A program made the position numbers and the translations under genes. The notes under the pieces were generated by a model. The model searched no databases and was not told the DNA's origin. It saw only the letters and a program-made list of their open reading frames with translations. Shown here piece after piece: positions 35,025-45,500 of a stretch of 64,000 nucleotides of DNA. Numbering within the stretch: the first letter of the stretch is position 1; each line of letters begins with the position of its first letter. The stretch is from Roseibacillus sp. (GTDB lineage Bacteria; Verrucomicrobiota; Verrucomicrobiia; Verrucomicrobiales; Akkermansiaceae): contig JAPKFB010000010.1 of assembly GCA_028821775.1 (NCBI GenBank), positions 1 through 64,000 of the forward strand. The letters run 5' to 3'.

Positions 35025-38000
35025 ATGACAGAATCAACGATGTCCGCGCTGAACCCGGATCGCGCGACGCTTAATTTCCTGAACAGTTTTCCGGAGAAGG
35101 TTCGCAACCGGGGAGAAAAGCTTCAGCAAGACGGAGCTGTCACGCAAATCTTCGGTAACCACCTCTTCATTCAAGGGCGGGTCGAGGATAGCGTGGGTGT
35201 GCATCGCACCACCCTTCGTTTGCAGGGGAATCGCTGGTTTGGCAACTGCACTCAGGAGAAGGAGGATATCGCCGGGGCTGCCATGTATGCGACCATGCTG
35301 GAGCGCATGCATCGGGGTGAAGATCTTCCCGAATCGCCCAATGAGTTCGACGATACGCCCGTCATCGACCTGATTGAAGGCAAGTTGGATCGTGAGCTTG
35401 ATGATAAGGAGGCAGACTTTGTCAACAAGATCGAGAAGCGTTACCGTCGTTATGTGATCGAGGGTGAAGTCCACGATCACGACATGGTGCGTCTCAGCCC
35501 GCGCTGGGAGATTGCGAGTTACGAGCCGCTGGAGCTTTGGCCGGTTCCTCCTGGAGACATCATCGAGTTTTGGAACTACATCGCCTACGCGTTTTACAAG
35601 CGGAAGCTGAACTATCCGGATTTCATGAATGCGATCACCGACCTCGGGGCGGTGCAGCGCAAGATGAGCGACTGGGAACAGGAACGCGAAATTGCGGCTT
35701 GGTATGACCGCATCGAGCGCGTGATCGAGCGCCCGCCCCAAGTCGGACCGGTGAACGCGGAGTTTCGATTGGTCGCTACCATCAACGAAGCCCGCGTGGA
35801 AGCACGGGAAAGTGGTGGCGATTGGTATGCCTTGCGTGAGAAGCAGGAGATCGATCGCTTGCTGGAAGCCTACCGTGACTCCGCCTTGCGTCTTGACGCC
35901 TCGAGCCAGATTCTCTGGGAACACTTCCTCAACTACTACGTTGCGGAAGGGGAGGTCACCCTCGATCTCGATGAGGAGAAGGCCTGCCGATTTCTCAATC
36001 GCATGTTCTGCCAGGAGGCGGTCAAGAGTTGCCTCGTCAACCTCGATGCCCGGCAATTCAAGAAGGTCGATGAACCGCTGAAGTGGGTGTGCGAAGATGA
36101 TCCCGCGAATCCGAATTGTTTCTCTTTACAACTGGTGACTAAGAGTGGCGAGGATGTCTCGCACTCGGTGCGGTTGTTGCCGGGCCGCGAAGAGTTTTAC
36201 CAATCGGATGAGACCGTCTTTCCGGGTCCTCCGCGTTGGCTGGAAGAGACTGAAGTCATGCCCCGCTATCTCATTCCCAAGACCGTCATCGACGGTCTGG
36301 AAGGAGTGGAGTTTCTGCGGAAGATTGGGGCCAAACTTCCCGATTCGATGAAGAAGCGGGTGGTCGATCTCGACCTCTACCCGCGCTTCGAGATGAAGAT
36401 CATGCAGGGCCTCACCGCGGCGGAAACCGAACATCTGGTCATCGATGTGGCTGCCCTGGAGAAGAAAGAGCGTCGGACCGAGAAGCTCATCAAGGGGGGC
36501 TGGGATCTCGTCAACCAGAAGCCCGTCCGCGGCAAGCAGCTTCTGCGCTTTGCCCGCGAAAAACTATATCCTGTTCCCGATTTGCTGAGTGAGCTTGGCC
36601 TCTCCTATGACGAGAAGCTGGACGCATTCAAAGCGCGGATCACGAAGCAGTTTCCTGAGAAATTTGCGGAGTGGAATGAGAAGATGCCCGAGTCGATTGT
36701 GATCGAAATGGACGGGCGACTCCGCACCATCCTTGCCGATCCTGTCTCGGCGGCGGTTCGCTTCGAAGTCGTCAACCAGGAGATCGATTGGTTCGACCTT
36801 CGCATCGTGATCGACGTGCAGGGCGTGAATTTGAGCAAGGCGCAGATTCGCCAGTTGGTGGCCGCGCGGGGTGGTTATGTGCGGATGGACGACGGGTCCT
36901 GGATGCGTCTTGAGATCAAGCTCGACCCCGATCAACGTGATGCGGTGACCCGGCTCGGTCTCGATCCCTTTGACTTGTCCGGCGAGACCCACCGTATGCA
37001 CGCCATGCAGTTGGCCGACCCCAAGGCTGCCGAGGTCTTTGACCCCAAGGCCTGGAAGCGCATCAAGGACAGCGCCAAGGAGATCAAAATTGATATCACC
37101 CCTGAGGTGCCCAAGGGATTGGATGCCGAGCTTCGGCCTTACCAAGTGGAGGGCTTCCAGTTTCTCGCCTATCTCTCGTCCAACAATTTTGGCGGGATCC
37201 TGGCTGACGACATGGGTCTTGGGAAAACGGTGCAGAGTTTGGCCTACATGCTTTGGCTCCGTCAACTCGCCAAGGATAAGGGCAAGCATATGCCGATCCT
37301 CGTGGTCTGTCCGAAGTCGGTTCTCGATGTGTGGTCCATGGAGGCTGCGCGCTTCGCGCCCGAACTCTCGCTGCAGGTTTTGCGGAGTCGGGATGAGCTT
37401 GATCTCGAAGCTCTCAATACCACCCTCGATGTGCTCGTGCTGAACTACGCGCAACTCCGCGTGGGTGGTGACGAACTGAACACCGTGAAATGGCTGGTCG
37501 TCATTCTCGACGAGGGCCAGCAGATCAAGAACCCGGATTCAAAGGCCGCCAAGTGCGCCCGCGAATTGAGCTGCGAGAATCGCCTGGTGTTGACCGGAAC
37601 TCCGATTGAGAACCGCTTGATGGACATGTGGTCCCTGATGGCGTTCGCGATGCCGGGAGTGCTTGGCTCACGGGCCTATTTCAAGAAACGCTTCGACAAA
37701 CGCAAGGATCCCAACTCGCAGAACCGGCTTGCAGCACGCCTGCGTCCCTTTCTCCTGCGTCGGACCAAGGGGCAGGTTGCCAAGGATCTTCCGCCCCGGA
37801 CCGAGGAAGAGGTCTACGCCAAGATGGAAGGCATTCAGCTGGAGCTCTACAAGGCCGAGCTTAAGCGAATCCAGAAGGCCTTGCTCGGCCTGGATTCCGA
37901 CGAAGCGGTGAAGAAAAACAGTTTTGCCATTTTGCAGGGACTCATGCGACTGCGGCAGATTTGTTGTCACCCGGGACTCATCGATCCGAAGTATCTGAAG

Positions 38001-38546
38001 GAGGAGAGTTCGAAACTCACCGCGCTTTTTTATCTTCTCGATCAACTTCGCGAAGAAGGACACAAGGTGCTCGTCTTCTCGCAGTTCGTTTCGATGCTGG
38101 TGATCATCCGCACTCAATTGGAAGTCGATAGCCGCCCCTTCAACTACCTCACTGGTCAGACCAAGGACCGCAAGGGGGAGATCGAAAAGTTCCAGACCTG
38201 CAAGGAGCCTTCCGTATTTTTGCTCTCGCTCAAGGCGGGTGGTTCCGGCCTGAACCTGACCTCGGCCTCTTACGTCATTCTTTACGACCCGTGGTGGAAC
38301 CCGGCCGTTGAGAATCAGGCCATCGACCGGACCCACCGAATTGGTCAGAAGAACAAGGTGATCGCCTATCGTCTCCTCACCCGCGACACGGTCGAGGAAA
38401 AGATTCGAGTTCTCCAGCACCAGAAGACCGCGTTGGTGAGCAACGTTCTGGGTGACGAGGGCTTCGCGAGTAATCTCGACCTGGATGACCTGCAGTTCAT
38501 TTTGAGCCACGGGGGGGAGATGGAAGGGGATATTGAGGACGCCTGA
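35025..38546 (+). CDS. SNF2/RapA-like ATPase (DEAD/DEAH superfamily 2 helicase)
   Basis: A large Swi2/Snf2 ATPase. The start is at the ATG 35025 (MTESTMSALNPDRATL) or 35040, giving about 1173 aa. The C-terminal half has all helicase motifs: motif I DDMGLGKTVQSLAYML near residue 730, II LDEGQQIKN near 828, III LTGTPIENRLMDMW, V LSLKAGGSGLNLTSASYV and VI AIDRTHRIGQKNKV near 1100. The N-terminus has a strand pattern around LRLQGNRWFGNCTQEKED where bacterial SNF2 proteins often carry a SWIM zinc finger, but only one Cys remains. Such proteins remodel protein-nucleic-acid complexes. It is followed by an eroded non-coding stretch. Confidence 0.9.
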   Translation: MTESTMSALNPDRATLNFLNSFPEKVRNRGEKLQQDGAVTQIFGNHLFIQGRVEDSVGVHRTTLRLQGNRWFGNCTQEKEDIAGAAMYATMLERMHRGEDLPESPNEFDDTPVIDLIEGKLDRELDDKEADFVNKIEKRYRRYVIEGEVHDHDMVRLSPRWEIASYEPLELWPVPPGDIIEFWNYIAYAFYKRKLNYPDFMNAITDLGAVQRKMSDWEQEREIAAWYDRIERVIERPPQVGPVNAEFRLVATINEARVEARESGGDWYALREKQEIDRLLEAYRDSALRLDASSQILWEHFLNYYVAEGEVTLDLDEEKACRFLNRMFCQEAVKSCLVNLDARQFKKVDEPLKWVCEDDPANPNCFSLQLVTKSGEDVSHSVRLLPGREEFYQSDETVFPGPPRWLEETEVMPRYLIPKTVIDGLEGVEFLRKIGAKLPDSMKKRVVDLDLYPRFEMKIMQGLTAAETEHLVIDVAALEKKERRTEKLIKGGWDLVNQKPVRGKQLLRFAREKLYPVPDLLSELGLSYDEKLDAFKARITKQFPEKFAEWNEKMPESIVIEMDGRLRTILADPVSAAVRFEVVNQEIDWFDLRIVIDVQGVNLSKAQIRQLVAARGGYVRMDDGSWMRLEIKLDPDQRDAVTRLGLDPFDLSGETHRMHAMQLADPKAAEVFDPKAWKRIKDSAKEIKIDITPEVPKGLDAELRPYQVEGFQFLAYLSSNNFGGILADDMGLGKTVQSLAYMLWLRQLAKDKGKHMPILVVCPKSVLDVWSMEAARFAPELSLQVLRSRDELDLEALNTTLDVLVLNYAQLRVGGDELNTVKWLVVILDEGQQIKNPDSKAAKCARELSCENRLVLTGTPIENRLMDMWSLMAFAMPGVLGSRAYFKKRFDKRKDPNSQNRLAARLRPFLLRRTKGQVAKDLPPRTEEEVYAKMEGIQLELYKAELKRIQKALLGLDSDEAVKKNSFAILQGLMRLRQICCHPGLIDPKYLKEESSKLTALFYLLDQLREEGHKVLVFSQFVSMLVIIRTQLEVDSRPFNYLTGQTKDRKGEIEKFQTCKEPSVFLLSLKAGGSGLNLTSASYVILYDPWWNPAVENQAIDRTHRIGQKNKVIAYRLLTRDTVEEKIRVLQHQKTALVSNVLGDEGFASNLDLDDLQFILSHGGEMEGDIEDA

Positions 38547-38631
38547 GTGTGCTGAGGTAACAAAGAGCGTTGTCCAGCTGGTGAAATGACGAACAACTTT
38601 GCTTGGTAAAAAGCAGAGGGGAGACTGCCAT

Positions 38632-38852
38632 CATGCTATCAGAAACCTGCTTGTTCTCGTCATTGCGGCCCTTTCCGGTCTGTATCCGTTGGTGATGGGC
38701 CCAACGCTGGATCCGCCGCCTTCCTCGATGAAGGGTTGGCAGGTCTTGGGTTTCTGAATGCCTTGGGGTGTCTCGGGGCTGATCTGGGAAACATTTTGGG
38801 AAAGAGAGGGCCGGTGCCTGCGCTCGTTCGGGACGTCACTCTGCCCCAGTGA
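38632..38852 (+). pseudogene. Possible eroded small membrane-protein gene
   Basis: Between the SNF2 gene and the cytochrome gene are 460 bp without an intact ORF. Within it one frame reads AIRNLLVLVIAALSGLYPLV, a good TM helix. After a shift at about 38710 the next frame reads AAFLDEGLAGLGFLNALGCL and GNILGKRGPVPALVRDVTL before a stop at 38850. Joined, these look like a small multi-TM protein broken by a frameshift. The remaining sequence on both sides holds nothing I recognise. Confidence 0.25.
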
Positions 38853-39008
38853 CAGCGTCCGAGGTAAGGGAGAGACGGATGTCTCCTGATCATGGGACTG
38901 TTTTGAGTCAGTTTACCGTTGTTTGCCGGGGGTGAAAGTGATGCCATGCTCAAGCCTTGATGCGATTCGAAAACTTGTCACACCAAGCCGCGTATCTCTC
39001 CTCATCTT

Positions 39009-40043
39009 ATGAGTCACTCCACCCGAATTCCTGTCGTCCTCGCCACTGTGGTGGGGTGTGTTTTGCTTGGAAACACCGCATTGGCCAAGCCGGCCGCCGA
39101 GCGTGAGACCTACAAAGAGGTCATTATCCCCATTTTGCGGGGCAAGTGCTACCAGTGCCACTCTGATGCCGCCGAGAATCCAAGCGGGAAAAAGAAGATC
39201 AAGGGGAAGCTTGAGCTGACCTCGATTGCCTCCATCAAGAAAGGTGGCGACGAGGATGTCGCTGCGGTGCCAGGGAATGTGGACGAGAGCCTCATGATTG
39301 AGCGAATCAAACTCGCGCACGATGATGACGATCACATGCCGCCTGATGGAAAGCCGCAGATCGCACCTCATGAGCTCAAAATTCTTGAGTGGTGGATTTC
39401 GGCCAGCCTGCCCGAGGGTAAGAGTTTGAAGGATTCCGGAGCTCCCGCAGAAGTGATTGCGGCAGCTGGGAAGGTGCCCTCCGATGAGGAGGTGAAGAAG
39501 ACCCTCGCAAAGGCGGCTAGTCAGACTGGAGCCGATACCGCCAAGCTTGCCGAGGCGCGCAAAGCGCTCGAAGATGTGATGACCAAGGTTTCGGAGAGCT
39601 TTCCGAATGCAATCGGTTTTGTTTCCCAGCAGGACAGTGACCTGACCTTTACCGCGGTGAGCATGCGCAAGGATTTCAAGGACGAGCACATCGCCAAGCT
39701 CGTGCCGGTGAACGGCGGTTTAGTCGACGTTAATCTGGGATCGACTTCGATCACCGATGCAGGGGTGGCCGGGTTGAGCAAGATGCCGAAGCTCAAAAAG
39801 CTCTGGCTCAATGGAACTCAGGTCACCGACAACGGCCTCGACGCGATCAAGGGGCTTGGCGAGTTGGAGTATCTCAATCTTTATGGCACCCAAGTGACCG
39901 ACGCCGGACTCAAGAAGCTGGTGGGCTTGAAAAACCTCAAGAAGCTCTACCTCTGGCAGACCAAGGTCACGCCCGGGGCAGTCGAAGAGTTCAAGAAAAG
40001 CATGAAGGATTGCGACGTGAACCTCGGAATCAGCGTTCAGTAA
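39009..40043 (+). CDS. Secreted cytochrome-c-type/leucine-rich-repeat protein
   Basis: A 344-aa PVC-type protein. A signal peptide (VVLATVVGCVLLGNTALA) is followed by a planctomycete-type cytochrome c domain with haem motif CYQCH and a distal HMPPDGKPQIAPHELKILEW. After a helical linker come LRR repeats (LVDVNLGSTSITDAGVAGLS, KLWLNGTQVTDNGLDAIKGL, YLNLYGTQVTDAGLKKLVGL, KLYLWQTKVTPGAVEEF). These repeats have the consensus of the internalin-like bacterial class. Likely envelope-located electron transfer or binding; partner unknown. A strong terminator lies 33 bp after the stop. Confidence 0.88.
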   Translation: MSHSTRIPVVLATVVGCVLLGNTALAKPAAERETYKEVIIPILRGKCYQCHSDAAENPSGKKKIKGKLELTSIASIKKGGDEDVAAVPGNVDESLMIERIKLAHDDDDHMPPDGKPQIAPHELKILEWWISASLPEGKSLKDSGAPAEVIAAAGKVPSDEEVKKTLAKAASQTGADTAKLAEARKALEDVMTKVSESFPNAIGFVSQQDSDLTFTAVSMRKDFKDEHIAKLVPVNGGLVDVNLGSTSITDAGVAGLSKMPKLKKLWLNGTQVTDNGLDAIKGLGELEYLNLYGTQVTDAGLKKLVGLKNLKKLYLWQTKVTPGAVEEFKKSMKDCDVNLGISVQ

Positions 40044-40075
40044 TTTCACGAACAAAGAGCGCGTCCTCAAGCAAG

Positions 40076-40103
40076 CCCCGCAGTGAATTCCTGCGGGGTT
40101 TTT
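40076..40103 (+). terminator. Rho-independent terminator of the cytochrome-LRR gene
   Basis: A perfect 8-bp GC-rich stem CCCCGCAG / CTGCGGGG around a 7-nt loop (TGAATTC), immediately followed by TTTTT. It lies just beyond the stop of the cytochrome-LRR gene on the same strand. Confidence 0.88.
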
Positions 40104-40309
40104 CGTGGGCTGGTGGTCTGAGGGTTGGAGGAGCGGAACTTCGGAACGGGCTTGTAGATTTCTTCTGCGAGGGAGTTGAGGCGGGAGGACTGCGGGTGGC
40201 AGGCAAGAGCACTCCGCGCCCTTGCCCCTTAATTGTCCCCTCCGAACTTCGGCAGGATATCCTCCCCCGCAAGGACTTGGTCCCTGGGTAATTCGGGGGA
40301 GTCGGGCTA

Positions 40310-41692
40310 CTACCTGTTGCCCTGGCGCCCCTGGAATTCACGAATGCTGTCGCGGAAATCCTGGCGGCGATTGGCGTCCTGGAGAACCTGCTCCTGTTGC
40401 TCGGCTGGAAGTCCACTGGAGGGAAGCCATGTGCGGGCCTCCTCCGGGTCCGACCGGATCCATGAGCGCGCTACCCCACTGAGGGTTTCGAGCCGAATCT
40501 GTTCATCGCTGATGGTGCCAGCCCAGTCCGCAGCGACCCGTGGTTCGGAGCCGTCGAGCTCATTGGCAAAGCTGCGCACGGCTGCGTCGCGAGTGGCCGA
40601 GGCCGGCATGGCGGTGAGGTATTCTCCCGCCGCCACCGGGTCTTCCTTGGTCCAGCGTTCCATCGACTGGTGGATCGCGCGGGGCTGGCTCTCGTCCGGG
40701 AGCTCGGCTAGCCAACGAACTGCAGCGCTGGGATCGTCGCGCCCAAGTTCCTCGGCTACCTCGCGGATGGCCCGCTCCGCGTACTCGTTCCCAGCGTGGC
40801 TCTTGACCCACTCTGCGGCGGCTTCCGGATCTTCTCGGGCAAAGCCTTCGGCCACCCGGTCGAAGGCCGAGGCCTTGATGGTTCCCTCGGGCAACCCTTC
40901 GGCCCAAGCGGTGGCAATGTTCATGCCGCGCTCGATTTGCGCGTTGGCGATGGTGTCGAGTTGCCGATCGAAGGCGTAGGCGCGTGCGCGCTCAATTCCT
41001 TCGCGAGTCCTTTGGTCGTCAATATTGGCGATGGATTCGCGTTGCTCGGTGTCCATCTGGAAGACGAAGGTGGTCGCGGCTCCCGGATCGGAACTCGCAA
41101 GGCCACTCACGATGCCGTGCGCGAGGCTGTTTTTCTCCCAGTCATTTTCCACTGTGGCCAAGTAAGCCTTGGCGGCCTCGGGATCTACGCTGGCCCAGCC
41201 CCTGATCGCAGCGATGCCAGCTTGACCACGGCGGCGGGGATCGCGGCCCAACTCAGCAACAGCAGCCATTGCGGCGGCGCCATTCAACTTGCCCCAGGCT
41301 TGGAGGAAGAGAGCCATCTGTTGGGCGGAGTCGCCTCCCCGGCCGCCCTTGCGCAGGGCGTCGAAGATGGCGCGGGCACTTCCTTCGTCCATCTCAAGGA
41401 TCAGGTCTGCGAAGAGTTTGTTGGCGAGCAAGGGATCTCTCTCATTCAGGAACTGACCCACCGTGACCCCGGTCCCCGCCCTGTTGCCGGAGGGGTAGCG
41501 CGAGAACCTGGAACCACTCCCGTTTGCCTCACCGGAGGCAAGGGTGCCGGAGGGTCCCGTGCTACTCTTGCCATGGACGGAATGGTCCGGGTTTCCTGGG
41601 TTGTTGTTTGAATCAACGCTGGAGCGGCCGAACAGGAAGGCGGCCGCTGCGATGGCCACCCAAGCGGCATTGAGGATCATGGATTTGTTCAT
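40310..41692 (-). CDS. Membrane-anchored DP-x-AA helical repeat protein
   Basis: A 460-aa protein with one N-terminal TM/signal anchor (AWVAIAAAAFLFGRSS), a Ser/Gly/Asn-rich linker to about residue 75, then helical repeats of about 35-40 residues, each holding a D-P-x-A-A core: SVDPEAAKAYLATV, SSDPGAATTFVFQM, REDPEAAAEWVKSH, RDDPSAAVRWLAEL, TKEDPVAAGEYLTAM and SDPEEARTWLPSS. The pattern resembles TPR/HEAT-like solenoids found in paralogous sets in Verrucomicrobia. It lies 159 bp downstream of the ECF sigma gene on the same strand and may be part of its regulon (inference). No enzyme motif is present. Confidence 0.75.
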   Translation of the reverse strand: MNKSMILNAAWVAIAAAAFLFGRSSVDSNNNPGNPDHSVHGKSSTGPSGTLASGEANGSGSRFSRYPSGNRAGTGVTVGQFLNERDPLLANKLFADLILEMDEGSARAIFDALRKGGRGGDSAQQMALFLQAWGKLNGAAAMAAVAELGRDPRRRGQAGIAAIRGWASVDPEAAKAYLATVENDWEKNSLAHGIVSGLASSDPGAATTFVFQMDTEQRESIANIDDQRTREGIERARAYAFDRQLDTIANAQIERGMNIATAWAEGLPEGTIKASAFDRVAEGFAREDPEAAAEWVKSHAGNEYAERAIREVAEELGRDDPSAAVRWLAELPDESQPRAIHQSMERWTKEDPVAAGEYLTAMPASATRDAAVRSFANELDGSEPRVAADWAGTISDEQIRLETLSGVARSWIRSDPEEARTWLPSSGLPAEQQEQVLQDANRRQDFRDSIREFQGRQGNR

Positions 41693-41851
41693 CGAATTGG
41701 GGGGTGGATTTGCGCCGAGAGCTCGGCAGAATATTTAGAATCAGGGCCGCCGGGGAGGAGAAATTCGAGGCGGATGTCCGAACCGGTGGAATCAACCTAC
41801 ATATGCGCGTGCTGGACGTGAGTTCCGCAGGATTTTCACAAATAGGCCCAG

Positions 41852-42499
41852 TCAGGAAGGATTGCGGATTTCACGATGGAGCCAGGTTTTCCCGTAGGTC
41901 CAGAGAGCCTCGGCGGTACGTTTTTTGAGGCCCATGGCCTCGGCCGCTTCGGCCATGGTCATCCCTACAAAATAGCGCAATTTCACCAATTCAGCGGTCT
42001 GGGAGTCCTCGGTTTCCAAGCGCTCGAGGGCTTCATGGACCGCGATCATTTCCTCTGCAGGTGCATTCACCACGATGGAGGTCGCCACGACTTCCAAGTC
42101 CACCTTGGGGGCTCCGGAACCCCGTTTCTGACTGTTTTGCTTGCGGGCGTGATCGACGAGAATGCGGCGCATGGCCTCCGCAGCGGCGCCAAAGAAATGA
42201 TTGCGGTTTTGCCAGTTGGATCCCTGCGAGTTTTCAAGTCGCAGCCAGGCTTCGTGCACAAGGGCCGTGGCTTGCAGGGTATGGCCTGCGCGCTCACCAG
42301 CCATCTTGCGGTAGGCGAGACGTCGCAGTTCCTCATAGACGGCAGGGAGCAATTCCTCCGCGGTGGACTCACCGGCTTCAATACGGCAGAGGATTCGTGT
42401 GACGTCGTCCAAGATAGCGCGAAGATTGGCATTGCCCCATGCGCTGTCAACTGTCCGGAAGGGAAGTTTCTTCCCGATCAGGTGGACAAAAGTGCTCAT
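41852..42499 (-). CDS. ECF-type RNA polymerase sigma factor (Planctomycete/Verrucomicrobia type)
   Basis: I use the ATG at 42499 (MSTFVHLIGKKLP), giving 215 aa; the track ORF begins at a TTG 3 codons earlier. Region 2 is AEELLPAVYEELRRLAYRKM and HTLQATALVHEAWLRLEN, followed by ILVDHARKQNSQKRGSG. Region 4 is VKLRYFVGMTMAEAAEAMGL with the recognition helix KKRTAEALWTYGKTWLHRE. This matches the Sigma70_ECF subfamily that is expanded in Planctomycetes, Verrucomicrobia and Acidobacteria and is often encoded beside Ser/Thr kinases. No anti-sigma factor gene is adjacent. It is divergent from the kinase, 78 bp apart. Confidence 0.9.
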   Translation of the reverse strand: MSTFVHLIGKKLPFRTVDSAWGNANLRAILDDVTRILCRIEAGESTAEELLPAVYEELRRLAYRKMAGERAGHTLQATALVHEAWLRLENSQGSNWQNRNHFFGAAAEAMRRILVDHARKQNSQKRGSGAPKVDLEVVATSIVVNAPAEEMIAVHEALERLETEDSQTAELVKLRYFVGMTMAEAAEAMGLKKRTAEALWTYGKTWLHREIRNPS

Positions 42500-42514
42500 G
42501 ATGGTCAACTGCGA

Positions 42515-42540
42515 GTTATCGTGATAACGTTTAGATAACG
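42515..42540. promoter_or_regulatory. Candidate shared operator between the ECF sigma and Ser/Thr kinase genes
   Basis: In the 78-bp divergent gap, GTTATCGTGATAAC (42515-42528) is a perfect palindrome (6-bp arms, 2-bp centre). A further GATAACG follows at 42534-42540, in direct repeat with the right arm. The placement midway between two divergent starts suggests a common regulator site. No factor is identified. Confidence 0.45.
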
Positions 42541-42577
42541 AAGCTCTTGGGCATCGTTATGGTGCAAAAGACAAGTC

Positions 42578-45500
42578 ATGGGCCGCAATTCAGAGATGAG
42601 TGCCAGCAAAAGCGTACGGGAGATTTTCACCGCTGCGCTCGCTTGTGACGACTCTGCTTCGAGAGTGGACCTTCTCGATGCGCAGTGTGGAGGGGATGTT
42701 GAATTGCGTGGGAAGATCGATGCACTTCTCGAGGAAACTGGGGAGGTGGGGGAGTTTTTGGAGCGTCCGGCCGTGCGGGACGAGACCCGGGAGTTGACCA
42801 GGGGGACGGGGGAGAACCTGCTTCCGGGGGAGAGTCCAGGAGATCAGATCGGCCCCTATCACCTCATCGAACTTGTCGGGGAAGGGGGAGGCGGATCAGT
42901 CTATCTTGCCGAACAGCGCGAGCCGATGCAGCGCGCCGTGGCACTGAAGATCTTGAAGCTGGGAATGGATACGCGAAGTGTCATCCAGCGGTTCGAGATA
43001 GAACGACAGTCCATTGCGGTGATGGACCACCCCAATATAGCCCGCGTTCTGGACGCCGGGGCGAGTCCCGATGGACGCCCCTACTTCGTGATGGATTTCG
43101 TGGAGGGTGAGCCCATCACGGACTACTGCGATGCGAAAGCTCTTCCCATCCGTGACCGGGTGGAGCTCTTCATCAAAGTTTGCCGTGCGGTGGAGCATGC
43201 GCACCAAAAGGGAATTATTCACCGTGATTTGAAACCCTCCAACATCCTTGTCTGCGAACAGGACGGGGAGGCCACACCCAAAGTGATCGATTTTGGAGTG
43301 GCAAAGGCGGTGGACCCGATGGAGGGTGATCGCTCGCTCACGATGAGCGAGACCGTGATCGGGACGCCGGCCTACATGAGTCCGGAACAAGCGGACCGTG
43401 ATCGCGGAGATATCGACACGAGGAGTGATGTTTACTCGCTGGGCGTTCTCCTCTACGAGCTCCTCACTGGATATACCCCGCTCGATGGCTCGAAAGTGAA
43501 GGAGGTGGGGATCGACGATCTGCGGAAGGCCTTGCGTGATGCCGAGCCCTATCGCCCCTCCCTGAAGTTGCGCCATTCGCGGGTGGAGGATCGTCCTCGC
43601 ATCGTGATGGATCGAAACACCACCAAGGCGAAATTGGAGGCAGAGGTGCAGGGGGATCTCGACTGGATTGTCATGAAATGTCTCGAGCGGGATCGCACTC
43701 GCCGCTTCGGAAGTGCCAGTGAGTTTGCCTCAGATCTGGAGTGCTATCTGCAGGGAGTGCCGGTCACCGCCAGTCCGCCCAGTGCTTCTGATCGCCTCAG
43801 CAAGTTTGTGAGGCGCAACAAGACTGCCGTTGCCGCGGGGATCGTTCTGTTGCTCATGCTGGTGGCGAGCGTGGTCGTGAGTACTGGCTTGGCCTTGCGG
43901 GCGAGGCGGGCGGAACGAGAGATTCGGGAGGCCCACCAACTGCAGTCCGAGTTGCGAGAAGCTGCCGACCGGGGACGGGAAGACGCCTTGCGGAGTGCCG
44001 AGACGGCACGCCTCCATGAGTACGTTGCGGACATTAATGTGAGTCGCCATGCACTTCGTGACGGTCACATTGCCAAAGCCCTGAACCTGCTTGAGCGGCA
44101 TGGAGGAGGGGGCCAGGAGTCCGATCTGCGAGGATTCGAGTGGCGCTATCTGGCCGGGCGTTGTCTTGGGGAGCCGCATCGCAATCTTCCCGGTCAGGAC
44201 AGTCCGATCATGAGCCTTGCGTTCTCCCCCGACGGAGATCTCCTTGCGATCGGGACTCGCAAAGACCTCTTGATTTGGGATCTGGTGAGGGATCGATTGC
44301 ACCTCAGATTGCCGGGAGGGGTTGAAGCGGTTGTGTTTTTTTCCGATGGTGATCGGATCGCGACGAGTAGTCGATCGGGAGTCTGGATTCATGATCTGGA
44401 TTCGGGCGACTCGGTTCGGGAGTTGCGGGGTCAGGGGGCGGCCCTCGCGGTGTCTCCGAATGGGGATTTGTTGGCCACCAGCGACGGACGAAACGTGACC
44501 CTTTGGGACACCTTGAGTTGGCAGCGCTGGCGGAGTCTGCCCGGGGTATCCGGACCGCTCAGCTTCTCACCGGAAGGAGATCTTCTGGCGACTGGATCGA
44601 GCGATGGGATTGTCTTGTGGTGGTTGGCGGATCAAGGGAAGAGCGTTACCCTGGAGGACTCTGCAGCGTCCTTGCGTGGCCTCTTTCCCGGTGGGAAGCG
44701 CATCATGTTTTCCCGTGACGGCAATGTTGTGATTGCACCTCATGTGGAGAAGTCGGCCCGGGGAGTCTTTTATCTGGGTGCGTGGGATTCGGAGACCGGA
44801 AAGGAGTTGGGTGTGCTTCCGGAATCACCAACCGATGAGGGGCACTCGGGGGTGATCACCTCCCTCTCCCTCGACAATGAAGACACTCTCCTGGCCAGCA
44901 GTAGCTGGGATCATTCTGTGAGATTGTGGGACTTTGAATCGCGTCGTCTTTTGCGCACTCTGCATGGTCATCGGGGGGAGGTTTGGTGCGCTGCGCTCTC
45001 TCCTCAGGGAGAGTTGCTCGCCAGTGGGAGCAAGGATGGAGGAGTGATGATTTGGCCCACGGCGGAAACGTCTCCCCTAGATTCGATCGAAGGACGCTGG
45101 CAGCCGTTGGGGTTCTCAAAGGACAGCCGTTATGTCGGCGCCCTGAACCGGGAGGGGGGGGTCTCGATCTTCAATCTCGAGACCAGGAAGGCCGTTCATG
45201 AAATTGTGTTGGAGTCCTCGGATTCGCGATTTGCACGCTATATTGTTTCGATCAGCGATGATTTGACGGCCTTGGCAGAGGCCCTTCCTGACGGGGTCGT
45301 TCGCTTGCGGCGATTGAATCAGGCCGGAGAGACTGGATTTCCCACCGGCAGTCGGAGGTTGGACGTTTTGGAGATGTCTCCAGACGCCCAGACCCTTGTG
45401 ACGGTGGGTTGGCGCGATGATCTGGCGTGGTGGGACCTCAACGATCCGGAGGAGCCAATCATGCGAATCTCGGGGAGCCACGCGGTGTTTTCGGAGGACG

